Shown here in pieces: positions 9,410 to 18,347 of a stretch of DNA of 64,000 nt. Positions within the stretch are counted from its first letter, which is position 1. Each line of letters starts with the position of its first letter. This stretch comes from Micromonospora carbonacea (GTDB lineage Bacteria; Actinomycetota; Actinomycetes; Mycobacteriales; Micromonosporaceae). The position numbers were made by a program, and so were the translations under genes. Location: the NCBI RefSeq assembly GCF_014205165.1, contig NZ_JACHMZ010000001.1, positions 1,586,001 through 1,650,000 on the forward strand. Reading direction: 5' to 3'. Under the pieces are notes generated by a model, which was not told where the DNA came from, did no database searches, and saw only the letters and a program-made list of their open reading frames with translations.

Positions 9410-10224
9410 GCCCCGGTCCGGCGCGGGGCCGCACGGCCGGCGCGGACCCGGGCGGGGGCCGGCGGGGGCCGGTGCGGCGCTGGCAGCTGGTGCGGGCCGG
9501 CTCGGACGCGGTGCCGCCCTCGACCCGGCGGTTCATGGCCCGGGCCCGGCAGCGCCGGATGCGCGCGGCGCTGCCCTGGGCGGTGGCCGCGGGGGTGCTG
9601 GCCCTGGCCGCGCTGGTGGCCTGGACGGTGCTCGGCACCGGGCTGTTCGGCGTGCGCGAGGTGCGGGTGGAGGGCGCCGAGCTGGTCACCGCCGTGGAGG
9701 TCCGCGAGGCCGCCGCCGTGCCGGACGACCAGCCGCTGGCGCGGGTCGACCTGGCCGCCGTCGCCCGGCGGATCGGCGCGCTCGCCCCGGTGGAGCGGGC
9801 GACGGTCACCCGGGACTGGCCGGGGGCGCTGGTGGTGCGGGTGGTGGAGCGCACGCCGGTGGCGGCGGTGCCGCAGGGCGAGCGGTTCGCCGTGGTCGAC
9901 GGGTCCGGGGTGGTCTTCCGGTCGCTGCCCCGGCAGCCGGAGGGCCTGCCGGTGGTGCGGGTCGGCCAGCCGGGGCCGGCGGATCCGGGCACCCTGGCCG
10001 GGCTGGAGGTGCTGGGCGCGCTGACCCCGGAGCTGCGCGGGCAGCTGGTGGAGGTCGGCGTCGAGGGGCTGGCCCGGATCAGCCTGCGGCTGCGCGGCGA
10101 CCGGACCGTCGTCTGGGGCGACGCCACCCGGGGGGCGGACAAGGCCCGGGTCGCCACGGCCCTGCTCGGTCGGAAGGCCGACACGATCGACGTGAGCGCG
10201 CCGGACGTGGTCACCTTCCGGTGA
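9406..10224 (+). CDS. ftsQ: Cell-division protein FtsQ
   Basis: 272 aa bitopic divisome protein. Basic cytoplasmic N-terminus (1-55), one membrane segment at about 57-76, then an extracellular POTRA domain beginning GVREVRVEGAELV and the FtsQ beta domain. In the divisome it links early and late proteins and regulates FtsW/FtsI. ATG 9406 overlaps the murC stop. It is the last gene before the long ftsZ leader, so ftsZ probably has its own promoter. Confidence 0.9.
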   Translation: MSPGPARGRTAGADPGGGRRGPVRRWQLVRAGSDAVPPSTRRFMARARQRRMRAALPWAVAAGVLALAALVAWTVLGTGLFGVREVRVEGAELVTAVEVREAAAVPDDQPLARVDLAAVARRIGALAPVERATVTRDWPGALVVRVVERTPVAAVPQGERFAVVDGSGVVFRSLPRQPEGLPVVRVGQPGPADPGTLAGLEVLGALTPELRGQLVEVGVEGLARISLRLRGDRTVVWGDATRGADKARVATALLGRKADTIDVSAPDVVTFR

Positions 10225-10387
10225 CCGGCCGGTCAGCGGCCCACCCGGGGCGGGTCGCCCCGGGGCATGGGCCGGCCGGCGGCGCGGGCCGGAAGGTGAG
10301 GCGTGGCCCTCTCCGGCGGCGACACGCCGGGCGGGTCCTTGGCTCCGGGCGTGGGGCCGCTTACGTTGCCCCGAAGAGGATCAGTAG

Positions 10388-10429
10388 TTGACATAACAGT
10401 AAGCCTCTAGTAGAGGGTGAGGGTTCACC
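10388..10429 (+). promoter_or_regulatory. ftsZ promoter with overlapping palindromes
   Basis: TTGACA at 10388-10393, 17-bp spacer, TAGAGG at 10411-10416. The -10 lies inside a perfect palindrome CCTCTA-G-TAGAGG (10404-10416), followed by GGTGA-GGGT-TCACC (10416-10429). The leader to the ftsZ ATG is then about 100 nt. The rest of 10225-10387 shows no gene. A promoter at this place is expected from other actinobacteria; the operator role of the palindromes is inferred. Confidence 0.6.
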
Positions 10430-10523
10430 TCTCGGCCTCGTTGGGGGCCCGGCCGTGTCGGCGCTGGTCTGGCCAAGCCGTGTGGGGTCGGCCCATGCCA
10501 ATCTCGAAGGGAAAGGACCGGAG

Positions 10524-11636
10524 ATGACACCTCCGCACAACTACCTGGCGGTCATCAAGGTCGTCGGCATCGGGGGCGGCGGCGTCAACGCCGTCAACCG
10601 GATGATCGAGGTTGGGCTCAAGGGCGTCGAGTTCATCGCGATCAACACCGACGCGCAGGCGCTGCTGATGAGCGACGCCGACGTCAAGCTGGACGTGGGG
10701 CGCGAGCTGACCCGGGGGCTCGGCGCGGGCGCCAACCCCGACGTCGGCAAGAACGCCGCCGAGGACCACCGCGACGAGATCGAGGAGGTGCTCAAGGGCG
10801 CCGACATGGTCTTCGTGACCTGCGGCGAGGGCGGCGGCACCGGCACCGGCGGCGCGCCGGTGGTGGCGAACATCGCCCGCAAGCTCGGCGCGCTGACCAT
10901 CGGCGTGGTCACCCGGCCGTTCTCCTTCGAGGGCAAGCGCCGCCAGGTGCAGGCCGAGGCGGGGATAGACGAGCTGCGCAACCAGTGCGACACGCTGATC
11001 GTCATCCCCAACGACCGGCTGCTCGCGCTCGGCGACCGCAACATCAGCATGATGGACGCCTTCCGCACCGCCGACCAGGTGCTGCTCTCCGGCGTCCAGG
11101 GCATCACCGACCTGATCACCACCCCGGGTCTGATCAACCTGGACTTCGCCGACGTCAAGAGCGTGATGAGCGGCGCGGGCAGCGCCCTCATGGGCATCGG
11201 CAGCGCCCGGGGCGAGAACCGCGCGGTCGAGGCGGCGGAGGCGGCCATCTCCAGCCCGCTGCTGGAGCAGAGCATGGACGGCGCGCGCGGCGTGCTGCTC
11301 TCCATCGCCGGCGGCTCCGACCTCGGCCTGTTCGAGATCAACGACGCGGCCCAGCTCGTCACCGATGCGGCCCACCCGGACGCCAACATCATCTTCGGCG
11401 CGGTCATCGACGACGCCCTCGGCGACGAGGTGCGGGTCACGGTGATCGCCGCCGGGTTCGACGGCGGGACGCCGGCGTACAAGCCCGAGCCGAGCCGCAA
11501 GAGCAACCAGAACCAGCCCGCCCAGCCGACCACGCCGACGCCGCCCCCCGCCACGATGCCGGCGCCGTCCCAGTCGCCGCGGCGGGTGCTCTTCGACGAC
11601 GTGGACGTGCCGGACTTCCTCAAGAACGGATCCTGA
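10524..11636 (+). CDS. ftsZ: Cell-division GTPase FtsZ
   Basis: 370 aa tubulin homologue that forms the Z ring. GTP-binding signature GGGTGTG at residues 103-109, T7 catalytic loop NLDFAD at 205-210, a Pro/Gln/Thr-rich variable linker, and the C-terminal conserved peptide DVDVPDFLK that binds partners such as SepF, encoded two genes downstream. ATG 10524 fits the family N-terminus and has AAAGGA and GGAG upstream; the frame is open to 10455 without similarity. The next gene begins 9 nt after its stop, with no room for the laccase-domain gene often found here. Confidence 0.96.
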   Translation: MTPPHNYLAVIKVVGIGGGGVNAVNRMIEVGLKGVEFIAINTDAQALLMSDADVKLDVGRELTRGLGAGANPDVGKNAAEDHRDEIEEVLKGADMVFVTCGEGGGTGTGGAPVVANIARKLGALTIGVVTRPFSFEGKRRQVQAEAGIDELRNQCDTLIVIPNDRLLALGDRNISMMDAFRTADQVLLSGVQGITDLITTPGLINLDFADVKSVMSGAGSALMGIGSARGENRAVEAAEAAISSPLLEQSMDGARGVLLSIAGGSDLGLFEINDAAQLVTDAAHPDANIIFGAVIDDALGDEVRVTVIAAGFDGGTPAYKPEPSRKSNQNQPAQPTTPTPPPATMPAPSQSPRRVLFDDVDVPDFLKNGS

Positions 11637-11645
11637 CCGCCCGAG

Positions 11646-12407
11646 ATGACCGACGTGAACCCGACGGCGCGCCCCGGGCCCGGGCGCACCGACCGCCGGG
11701 CCGAGCTGGCGGCCGGGCTGGCCCGGGTCCGGTCCCGCATCGCCGCCGCCTGCGCGGCGGCGGGGCGGGCCGACTCCGAGGTCACCATGGTCGCGGTGAC
11801 CAAGACCTATCCGGCCTCCGACGTGCTGGCGCTGGCCGGGCTGGGCGTGGTCGACATGGGCGAGAACCGGGACCAGGAGGCCGCCGGCAAGGCCGCCGAG
11901 GTGGCCGCCGCCGGGGCGACGCCCCGCTGGCACTTCATCGGGCAGTTGCAGCGCAACAAGTGCCGGTCGGTGGTCCGCTACGCCGACGTCGTCCAGTCGG
12001 TCGACAGCGTCCGGCTGGCCCGGGCGCTCGACGTCGCGGCCCTGGCGGGCCGGGACCGCCCCGTCGACGTGTTGGTGCAGGTCAGCATCGACGCCGACCC
12101 GTCCCGGGGTGGGGCGTTGCCGGGCTCGGCCGACCCGGACGCCGGGCTCGGCCCGGTGGCCGGCGCGGTGGCCGGCGCGGCGGGGCTGCGGCTGGCGGGG
12201 CTGATGGCGGTGGCGCCGCTGGGCTGGGAGCCGCAGCGGGCGTTCGCCCGGCTCGCGGAGGTGGCGGAGGCGTTCCGCGCGGCCCATCCGGAGGCGGTCG
12301 CGCTCTCCGCCGGGATGAGCGGGGACCTGGAGGCGGCTATCCGACACGGCGCGACACATGTCCGCGTCGGCAGCGCGTTGCTCGGAATGCGTTCCACGCT
12401 GCGGTAG
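11646..12407 (+). CDS. PLP homeostasis protein, YggS/PLPBP family
   Basis: 253 aa, slightly longer than the usual 230. Single-domain PLP-binding TIM-barrel protein related to the N-domain of alanine racemase; the family buffers pyridoxal phosphate and has no known enzyme activity. The PLP lysine is K53 in VAVTKTYP, and [10 protein letters not shown] is the strongly conserved segment. ATG 11646 is the second codon choice after only 9 nt from ftsZ. A location between ftsZ and sepF is typical of actinobacteria and Firmicutes (ylmE). Confidence 0.88.
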   Translation: MTDVNPTARPGPGRTDRRAELAAGLARVRSRIAAACAAAGRADSEVTMVAVTKTYPASDVLALAGLGVVDMGENRDQEAAGKAAEVAAAGATPRWHFIGQLQRNKCRSVVRYADVVQSVDSVRLARALDVAALAGRDRPVDVLVQVSIDADPSRGGALPGSADPDAGLGPVAGAVAGAAGLRLAGLMAVAPLGWEPQRAFARLAEVAEAFRAAHPEAVALSAGMSGDLEAAIRHGATHVRVGSALLGMRSTLR

Positions 12408-12476
12408 CCTGACCCGCGAGAGAAGCAAATTACATCAGTGTTGTTTCAGGAGCGGCGTCCCGTCGTCAGGGGGCGC

Positions 12477-12501
12477 GGCCCACGACCGCGAATCGTGGGC
12501 C
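12477..12501 (+). terminator. Strong hairpin between yggS and sepF
   Basis: Perfect 9-bp stem GGCCCACGA / TCGTGGGCC with a 7-nt loop. There is no T-run, as is common for actinobacterial terminators. It could terminate the ftsZ-yggS transcript or act in the sepF leader, since sepF starts 97 nt downstream. Confidence 0.5.
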
Positions 12502-12597
12502 GGGGATTGCTGTTCCGGTCCGGTGGGCAGGTTGTCCACTCGCGAGAAGCGACACGGCACGGGGGCGCGTGCCGCACGGCGGACGGAAGGGCGCGGG

Positions 12598-13320
12598 ATG
12601 GGTGCACTGCGCAAGGCGGGGGTCTGGCTCGGTCTGGTCGAGGAGGACGACGAGCGGGCGTACGACGACGGTGGCTACGACAAGGGTGGCTACCGTGAGT
12701 CGTCGCGCTACCGGCAGGGCCGGTACGCCGAGGAGTTCGCCGACGACGACGATGACGACGAGCCACCGGCGCCGCGGCCCCGGGCCGGTGAGCGGGGCCG
12801 GCTGACCGAGCGTTCCGCGACCCGTCCGCTGGACTCCGACCGGGACCGGGACCGGGCCGACTCCGACCGGCCGGAGCGCGCCGAGCGGGTCGAGCGCCCC
12901 GACCGGTCCAGCGTCCGGTCGATCACCCGCAGCTCCGGCGGGGAGGGCTCCGGCGCGCTGACCTACCACACCCGGGACAACCTCGCCCTGGCCCCGCAGG
13001 CCCAGCCGAGGGAGCGGGTGGCCCCGGTGGAGGAGGAGCAGCGTTACCAGATCACCACGCTGCACCCCACCACCTACCGCGAGGCCCGCACGATCGGGGA
13101 GCACTTCCGCGACGGCGTCCCGGTGATCATCAATCTCACCGAGATGGACGAGGCCGATGCCCGCCGACTGGTCGACTTCGCCGCCGGGTTGGCGTTCGGG
13201 CTGCGCGGTACGATCGAGCGCGTGACCAACCGGGTGTTCCTGCTCTCACCGGCCAACGTCCAGGTCACCGCGGAGGACAAGGCCAAGATCGCTGAGGGTG
13301 GGTTCTTCAGCCTGAGTTAG
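12598..13320 (+). CDS. sepF: Cell-division protein SepF
   Basis: 240 aa. FtsZ membrane anchor of bacteria lacking FtsA/ZipA. The N-terminal [13 protein letters not shown] is the amphipathic membrane-binding helix; a charged, disordered linker rich in Asp and Arg follows (about 20-150), then the DUF552/SepF core, with [14 protein letters not shown] and the dimer-forming region [21 protein letters not shown] 12598 has GGAAGG 7 nt upstream and gives the exact family N-terminus. It is followed at short distance by yggT and divIVA, the standard arrangement. Confidence 0.94.
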   Translation: MGALRKAGVWLGLVEEDDERAYDDGGYDKGGYRESSRYRQGRYAEEFADDDDDDEPPAPRPRAGERGRLTERSATRPLDSDRDRDRADSDRPERAERVERPDRSSVRSITRSSGGEGSGALTYHTRDNLALAPQAQPRERVAPVEEEQRYQITTLHPTTYREARTIGEHFRDGVPVIINLTEMDEADARRLVDFAAGLAFGLRGTIERVTNRVFLLSPANVQVTAEDKAKIAEGGFFSLS

Positions 13321-13349
13321 CCCCGCCCGACCGAGGGACGTCGCCTGCT

Positions 13350-13649
13350 GTGTTGTCGATCCTGCTCCAAGTGCTGTACCTGATTCTGTATGTCTTCCTG
13401 ATCATTCTTCTGGCCCGGTTTGTCCTCAGCGCGGTCCTCGCCTACGGGCGTCGCTGGCAGCCGGGCCGGGGGGCCACGGTCGGACTGGAATCCGTGTGGA
13501 GCGTCACTGATCCGCCTCTCAAGGCGTTGAGGCGTGTGATCCCTCCGCTGCGAATTGGTACCGTGAGCATCGACCTGGCCTCCCTTGTGCTCCTGGTTAT
13601 CCTGTTCGTGCTGATGGAGTTCGTGTTGAAGCGGCTGATCCTCGGGTGA
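13350..13649 (+). CDS. YggT family membrane protein
   Basis: 99 aa with two hydrophobic stretches (about 3-27 and 70-97), matching the YggT/YlmG family that is encoded next to sepF in many Gram-positives. The role is not settled; links to division-site or envelope organisation are suggested for the family. GTG 13350 follows the sepF stop by 29 nt. Unlike its neighbours it uses several TTG/CTT codons, but the frame is clear. Confidence 0.85.
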   Translation: MLSILLQVLYLILYVFLIILLARFVLSAVLAYGRRWQPGRGATVGLESVWSVTDPPLKALRRVIPPLRIGTVSIDLASLVLLVILFVLMEFVLKRLILG

Positions 13650-13704
13650 CGAAGACCCGCAGGTCCAGCCCGCTACGCGGCCGCAACTGACCCGAGGAGT
13701 TTCG

Positions 13705-14508
13705 ATGCCGCTGACCCCGGCCGACGTTCACAACGTCGCCTTCAAAAAGCCGCCGATCGGCAAGCGGGGGTACGACGAGGAGGAGGTCGACGCCTTCCTG
13801 GACGAGGTCGAGCGCGAGCTCGCCCGTCTGATCGAGGAGAACAACGAGCTGCGCGCCCAGGTGGAGCGCGGCGGTCGCGGCGGCGCCCCCGCCGGTCCGG
13901 GCGGCGACGCCCGGCTCGCCGCGGAGCTCAACGACGTCAAGGCCCAGCTCGACCGGGTGCAGCGCGACAAGGTGGCCGCCGAGCAGGCCGCCCGGGCGAT
14001 GCAGGCCGAGCTGGAGCAGGTCCGCGCCCAGGGCGGCCCGGCCGTGGCCGGTGACGGCGAGCAGCAGGCGCTGCGGGTGCTGATGATGGCCCAGCGCACC
14101 GCCGACGACCACGTCTCCGACGCCCGGCGCGAGGCCGACCAGCTGCTCTCCGAGGCCCGGTCCAAGGCCGAGGAGGTCACCCGCGAGGCGCGCGCCAAGG
14201 CCGACGCCCTGGAGCGCGACGCCCGCCAGCGGCACCAGGAGGCCATGGGCGGCCTCGACGCCAAGCGCACCGCGTTGCAGAAGCACATCGAGGAGCTCAA
14301 GCAGTTCGAGCGGGAGTACCGCACCCGGCTCAAGGCCTACCTGGAGAGCCAGCTGCGCGACCTCGACGGCCGTGGTCAGGGCCTGGAGGCCGAGATGACC
14401 CGGGCCGAGGGCGGCCGGGCCGTCGGCGGCAGCAACGGCCTCGCGGCCGCCGGCCTCGCCGGCTCGTACGGCGGCGGGCGCTCCGGCGCGCTGGAGTCCG
14501 GCCGCTGA
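13705..14508 (+). CDS. divIVA: Polar growth protein DivIVA (Wag31)
   Basis: 267 aa. Starts with the DivIVA membrane-binding domain ([19 protein letters not shown], then [16 protein letters not shown]) and continues as long coiled coils at about 30-70 and 85-210; the gap between them is a Gly-rich linker. The protein self-assembles at curved membrane and organises tip growth in actinomycetes. ATG 13705 has GAGGAG upstream. It ends the sepF-yggT-divIVA block. Confidence 0.94.
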   Translation: MPLTPADVHNVAFKKPPIGKRGYDEEEVDAFLDEVERELARLIEENNELRAQVERGGRGGAPAGPGGDARLAAELNDVKAQLDRVQRDKVAAEQAARAMQAELEQVRAQGGPAVAGDGEQQALRVLMMAQRTADDHVSDARREADQLLSEARSKAEEVTREARAKADALERDARQRHQEAMGGLDAKRTALQKHIEELKQFEREYRTRLKAYLESQLRDLDGRGQGLEAEMTRAEGGRAVGGSNGLAAAGLAGSYGGGRSGALESGR

Positions 14509-14581
14509 TCTTCGGTGTGGCGGCCGTCGTGGGGACGGCCGCCGACCGTGCCACCTGAATCCGACGCGGCGGGGGTGAGCC

Positions 14582-15199
14582 GTGCTAGTCGCAAGCCTGT
14601 TGCTCATCCTCGTCGCGGTCGTGCTCCTGGTGGTCGGCCTCACCGGTGGCTCCAGCGTGCTGCTGGCCGCGTCCATCGCGGCCAGCCTGCTGGCCGCCGT
14701 CGCGTTGGTGGTGGGTGCCCGCCAGGCGGCCGCCGCCCGGGCGGCAGCCGCGCGGGTCGACCCCGGCCCGTCCGACCAGGGCCGGCCCCCTGCCGGCCGG
14801 GCCCCGTGGGACGCGGCCGAACCTCCGGCCGGGCCGGACGTTCCGGCCCAGCGTGTCCCGTCCACGATCGGCGCCGACGACCCCGGGTGGCGGCAACCGC
14901 CCGGGTCGCCGGCCGCCGGGGCGGACCCGTCCGCCGACGGGGCGGGCGAGGCCGCCACGCCCCTCGACGAGCCGCCGCCGCTGCCGGTGTCCCCGGCCGA
15001 CGCGGCGCTGGTCGCCGAGCTCGACGCGGAGGTCCAGGTCGTGGACGGCCGGCCCCGCTACCACCTGTCCGACTGCCCCCACCTCTACGGCCGCGGGGCC
15101 GAGCCGCTGCCGGTGGCCGAGGCGGTGCGGCTGGGGTTCACCCCGTGTTCGCGCTGCGCGCCGGACGACGCCCTGCTCGCCGACGCCCGGCTGCTCTGA
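14582..15199 (+). CDS. Two-TM membrane protein with a C-terminal His/Cys motif
   Basis: 205 aa, function unknown. Two hydrophobic helices at about 1-22 and 25-46 form a hairpin, then a Pro/Ala/Asp-rich spacer to about 145, then a compact domain containing YHLSDCPHL and GFTPCSRCAPD. The one-plus-two cysteines and histidines (H, C, H, then CSRC) look like a metal-binding knuckle. GTG 14582 has a GGGGGTGAG stretch upstream. It follows divIVA closely and may be co-transcribed. I know no experimentally characterised homologue. Confidence 0.7.
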   Translation: MLVASLLLILVAVVLLVVGLTGGSSVLLAASIAASLLAAVALVVGARQAAAARAAAARVDPGPSDQGRPPAGRAPWDAAEPPAGPDVPAQRVPSTIGADDPGWRQPPGSPAAGADPSADGAGEAATPLDEPPPLPVSPADAALVAELDAEVQVVDGRPRYHLSDCPHLYGRGAEPLPVAEAVRLGFTPCSRCAPDDALLADARLL

Positions 15200-15205
15200 C
15201 GGCCG

Positions 15206-15505
15206 ATGGACGACACGCTCACCGTCGCCGTACGGGTCAGGCCGGGTGCCTCCCGCGCCCGCGTCGGCGGCCGGCACGACGGCCCGCACGGGCCGGCGCT
15301 GGTGATCGCCGTGAACGCCCCGCCGGTCGACGGCCGGGCCACCGAGGCGGCCCGCCGGGCCCTCGCCGACGCGCTCGGCGTCCGGCCGGCGGCCGTCGCG
15401 CTGCGGGCCGGCGCGGCGAGCCGGGACAAGCTCTTCGCGGTCGAGCGCCCGACGCCGGAGCTGACGCAGACGCTGCGCCGGCTGCGCGACGGGGCCGGCC
15501 GGTGA
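15206..15505 (+). CDS. DUF167 (YggU) family protein
   Basis: 99 aa. Small alpha/beta domain of the DUF167 family, recognised by RVRPGASR at the N-terminus, VNAPPVDGRATEAA in the middle and the RDKLFAVE strand. The function is unknown; the family often sits beside yggT and sepF, consistent with the position here. ATG 15206 is 6 nt after the preceding stop, and the next gene starts 22 nt after it, so these are probably one transcript. Confidence 0.82.
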   Translation: MDDTLTVAVRVRPGASRARVGGRHDGPHGPALVIAVNAPPVDGRATEAARRALADALGVRPAAVALRAGAASRDKLFAVERPTPELTQTLRRLRDGAGR

Positions 15506-15527
15506 CGGCTGGCCGCACCGGGCCGGC

Positions 15528-17033
15528 ATGACCCCCGGGTTCGATCTCGCACTGCTGCTCGGCGCCGGGGTGTTGCTGGTGGCGGTCGGCGCGGTCCGCT
15601 TCTCGACCCGCCTCGGCGTGCCCAGCCTCCTGGTCTACCTGGCCCTCGGGGTGGCCATCGGCGAGTCCGGGCTGGGCATCCGCTTCGACGACGTCGACCT
15701 GACCCGCACCCTCGGTTTCTGCGCCCTGATCGTGATCATCGCCGAGGGCGGGCTGACCGCCCGGTGGAGCACCCTGCGCCCGGTGCTCGGCCTGGCCTCG
15801 GCGCTGTCCACCGTCGGCGTGGTGGTGAGCATCCTGGTGGTCGGCCTGGCGGTGCACCTGCTGCTCGGGCTGGACTGGCGGCTGGCGATGCTCTACGGCG
15901 CGGTGCTCTCGTCCACCGACGCCGCCGCCGTCTTCGCCACGCTGCGCCGGCTGCGCCTGCCGCCCCGGCTGGTCGCCACGCTGGAGGCCGAGTCGGGCAT
16001 GAACGACGCCCCGGTGGTGCTGCTGGTGGTGCTGCTGTCCCGCTCGGCCACCGAGGCCGGCCACCCCTGGTGGTACGAGGTGCTGCTGCTCGGCTACGAG
16101 CTGGGCGTGGGCGCGGCCGTCGGGGTGGGCGCGGGGCTGGCCGGTCGGGCGGCGCTGCGCCGGGCGGCGCTGCCGTCGGCGGGGCTGTACCCGATCGCGG
16201 TGGTCGGCTTCACCGTGCTCGCGTACGCCGCCGGCGCGGTGCTGCACGCCTCGGGCTTCCTCGCCGTCTACGTGGCGGGGGTGCTGCTGGGCAACGCCCG
16301 GCTGCCGCACCGGCAGGCGATCCTCGGCTTCGCCGACGGGCTGGCCTGGCTGGCCCAGATCGGCCTGTTCGTGCTGCTCGGGCTGCTGGTCTCGCCGGGC
16401 CGGCTGGAGTCGGCGGTGCTGCCGGCGGTGGTCGCCGGGCTGGCGCTGCTGCTGCTGGCCCGGCCGCTGTCGGTGGCGGTGTCGGCCACCCCGTTCCGGG
16501 TCGGCCCGCGCGAGCAGGCGTTCCTGTCCTGGGCGGGGTTGCGCGGGGCGGTGCCGATCGTGCTGGCGACCATCCCGCTGTCGCAGCGGGTCCCGGGGGC
16601 GGAGCAGCTCTTCGACGCGGTCTTCGTGCTGGTGGTGATCTTCACGGTGCTCCAGGCGGGCACCCTCGCCCCGGCCGCGCGCCGGCTGCGGGTCACCGCG
16701 CCCGCCGAGCCGGCGGAGATCCGGGTCGAGACCGCGCCGCTGGAGCGGATGCGGGCCGACTTGCTCCAGTTGGAGGTGCCGCCGGGCTCGCGGCTGGGTG
16801 GGGTGCACGTGGACGAGCTGCGGCTGCCGGTGGGCGCGTCGGTGACGCTGGTGCTGCGCGACGGGGTGGGCTTCGTGCCCGGCCCGGACACCCGGCTGAA
16901 GGCGGGCGACAGCCTGTTGATCGTGGCCACCGCCGGGGTGCGGGACGCCGCCGAGCGGCGGCTGCGGGCGGTCAGCCGCCGGGGCCGTCTGGCGCGGTGG
17001 TTTGGCGAGTACGGCGACGACCGCGACGACTGA
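15528..17033 (+). CDS. K+/H+ antiporter, CPA1/NhaP2 type with TrkA-C domain
   Basis: 501 aa. About 12-13 membrane segments of a Na+/H+-exchanger fold up to about residue 390, with SSTDAAAVFATLRR and ESGMNDAPVVLL as the conserved ion-binding region. The cytoplasmic tail (about 410-490) is a TrkA-C/RCK-C domain (GSRLGGVHVDELRLP, then TRLKAGDSLLIVA) that in relatives senses a ligand to gate transport. The family is NhaP2/CvrA-like; selectivity for K+ over Na+ is inferred from the family only. ATG 15528. Confidence 0.85.
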   Translation: MTPGFDLALLLGAGVLLVAVGAVRFSTRLGVPSLLVYLALGVAIGESGLGIRFDDVDLTRTLGFCALIVIIAEGGLTARWSTLRPVLGLASALSTVGVVVSILVVGLAVHLLLGLDWRLAMLYGAVLSSTDAAAVFATLRRLRLPPRLVATLEAESGMNDAPVVLLVVLLSRSATEAGHPWWYEVLLLGYELGVGAAVGVGAGLAGRAALRRAALPSAGLYPIAVVGFTVLAYAAGAVLHASGFLAVYVAGVLLGNARLPHRQAILGFADGLAWLAQIGLFVLLGLLVSPGRLESAVLPAVVAGLALLLLARPLSVAVSATPFRVGPREQAFLSWAGLRGAVPIVLATIPLSQRVPGAEQLFDAVFVLVVIFTVLQAGTLAPAARRLRVTAPAEPAEIRVETAPLERMRADLLQLEVPPGSRLGGVHVDELRLPVGASVTLVLRDGVGFVPGPDTRLKAGDSLLIVATAGVRDAAERRLRAVSRRGRLARWFGEYGDDRDD

Positions 17034-17102
17034 TCTGCTAGCGTTCGTTTTGCCCATTTGAGGGCTTTTCGAGGCGGATTAGCGGTGCGGCGGTGCGGCA
17101 CG

Positions 17103-17131
17103 TTGTCGGACGCCTGTACGTTCCGTATTCT
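17103..17131 (+). promoter_or_regulatory. Promoter of the TraR/DksA gene
   Basis: TTGTCG at 17103-17108, exactly 17 bp, TATTCT at 17126-17131: one of the best housekeeping-type promoters in the window. The predicted start near 17138 leaves about 118 nt of leader containing a GGGGGC/GCCCCC hairpin (17185-17207). The remainder of the 17034-17256 gap holds no gene. Confidence 0.6.
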
Positions 17132-17256
17132 TGCCAACCTCCGGAGTGCGCGGCGGTCCTCGCTGCGCGCCCGTTTTGTTACCTGGGGGCGCCAGGCCGG
17201 TGCCCCCTGTCCAGAGGCCGTGGCATGCCGCGGTCCCGTGGCGCGAGGGAGTGACG

Positions 17257-17676
17257 ATGGTGAAGCCAGCCGACACCAGGACCGCCGGGCGCAAGCCGGT
17301 GGCCAGGACCACCCGCAGCGCGGCGGAGACCGAGAAGATCCGGGCGGCGCTGGCGGCCCGCCGCGACGAGCTGAGCGCCGAGTACGATCAGACGCTGAGC
17401 GAGATCACCGAGCTGCAGCGCGACCGGCTGACCGACTCGGCCGGGGACGACCAGGCCGACACCGGCACCAAGACGTTCGAGCGGGAGCAGGAGATCTCAC
17501 TCGCCAACAGCATCCGGGAACGGATCACGCAGGTCGAGCGGGCCCTGGAGCGGCTCGACGAGGGTGGCTACGGCTGGTGCGAGAAGTGCGGCGACCCGAT
17601 CCCGGTGGAGCGGCTCGCGGCCTTCCCGTCGGCGACCCTCTGCGTGAAGTGCAAGCAGCTGGAGGAGCGGCGCTGA
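17257..17676 (+). CDS. TraR/DksA family zinc-finger protein
   Basis: 139 aa. Coiled-coil N-terminal half (about 20-95) and a C4 zinc finger WCEKCGDP...LCVKC at about 107-131. The family binds the secondary channel of RNA polymerase. This size and finger spacing match the actinobacterial TraR/DksA protein encoded next to lspA. ATG 17257 is preferred (GAGGGA 6 nt upstream); GTG 17251 is in frame as well. An acidic tip at the coiled-coil end is not obvious, so DksA-like activity is not assured. Confidence 0.85.
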   Translation: MVKPADTRTAGRKPVARTTRSAAETEKIRAALAARRDELSAEYDQTLSEITELQRDRLTDSAGDDQADTGTKTFEREQEISLANSIRERITQVERALERLDEGGYGWCEKCGDPIPVERLAAFPSATLCVKCKQLEERR

Positions 17677-17738
17677 CCCCGCTCCCCGGCCGGTCAGGGC
17701 GGTGAGCGATCACCGCCGGGAGCGTCGATGGGGAGCAG

Positions 17739-18347
17739 ATGACGGCTACACCGCCCGCCGGAACCGAGACCGGCACCGCCGAGCCGGGCGGGGGCAGGGC
17801 CCGACGCCGGGCGATCGTGCTCCTCGCCGGCGTCGGCCTGTTCGCCTTCCTGGCCGACCTGCTCACCAAGCACCTCGCGTTGCAGGCGCTCAGCGACCGG
17901 GAGCCGGTGAAGCTGCTCGGCGGCGCGGTCTACCTCAGCCTCACCCGCAACAGCGGGGCGGCGTGGAGCATCGGCAGCGACCACACCTGGGTGTTCCCGC
18001 TGATCACCATCGCGGTGATCGGCTGGATCGGCTGGATGGCGCTGCGGCTGCGTTCGGTGCCGTGGGCGGTCTCGCTCGGCCTGGTGCTGGGCGGGGCGCT
18101 GGGCAACCTGGCCGACCGGATCTTCCGTGCCCCCGGCCACTTCGTCGGGCACGTGGTCGACATGATCAGCCTGTTCGACCCGTACGGGCAGGTCTGGCCG
18201 GTGTTCAACCTGGCCGACAGCGCGCTGGTCTGCGGCGTGGTGCTCGCCGTGTTCCTGGAGCTGACCGGCCGCCAGCGCGACGGTTCCCGGCTCGGCCGGG
18301 ACAAGCCCGCCGCCGACGCCCCCGTCGAGCAGCGGGAGCGGGCGTGA
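17739..18347 (+). CDS. lspA: Lipoprotein signal peptidase LspA
   Basis: 202 aa. Four membrane segments; aspartyl peptidase that removes signal peptides from diacylated prolipoproteins, acting after Lgt (encoded at 55 kb). The catalytic pair is D141 in GHVVDMI and D160 in [16 protein letters not shown] and GNLADRI are the other signatures. ATG 17739 has GGGAGC upstream. The stop overlaps the rluD GTG (GTGA), so the two are coupled. The N-terminal 25 residues are hydrophilic. Confidence 0.93.
   Translation: MTATPPAGTETGTAEPGGGRARRRAIVLLAGVGLFAFLADLLTKHLALQALSDREPVKLLGGAVYLSLTRNSGAAWSIGSDHTWVFPLITIAVIGWIGWMALRLRSVPWAVSLGLVLGGALGNLADRIFRAPGHFVGHVVDMISLFDPYGQVWPVFNLADSALVCGVVLAVFLELTGRQRDGSRLGRDKPAADAPVEQRERA

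Noticed and set aside
17034..17256. tRNA gene in the AT-richer gap before the TraR gene
   Set aside because: There is a TTCGAGG string, but no cloverleaf arms or acceptor stem could be formed around it. No tRNA was recognised elsewhere in the window.
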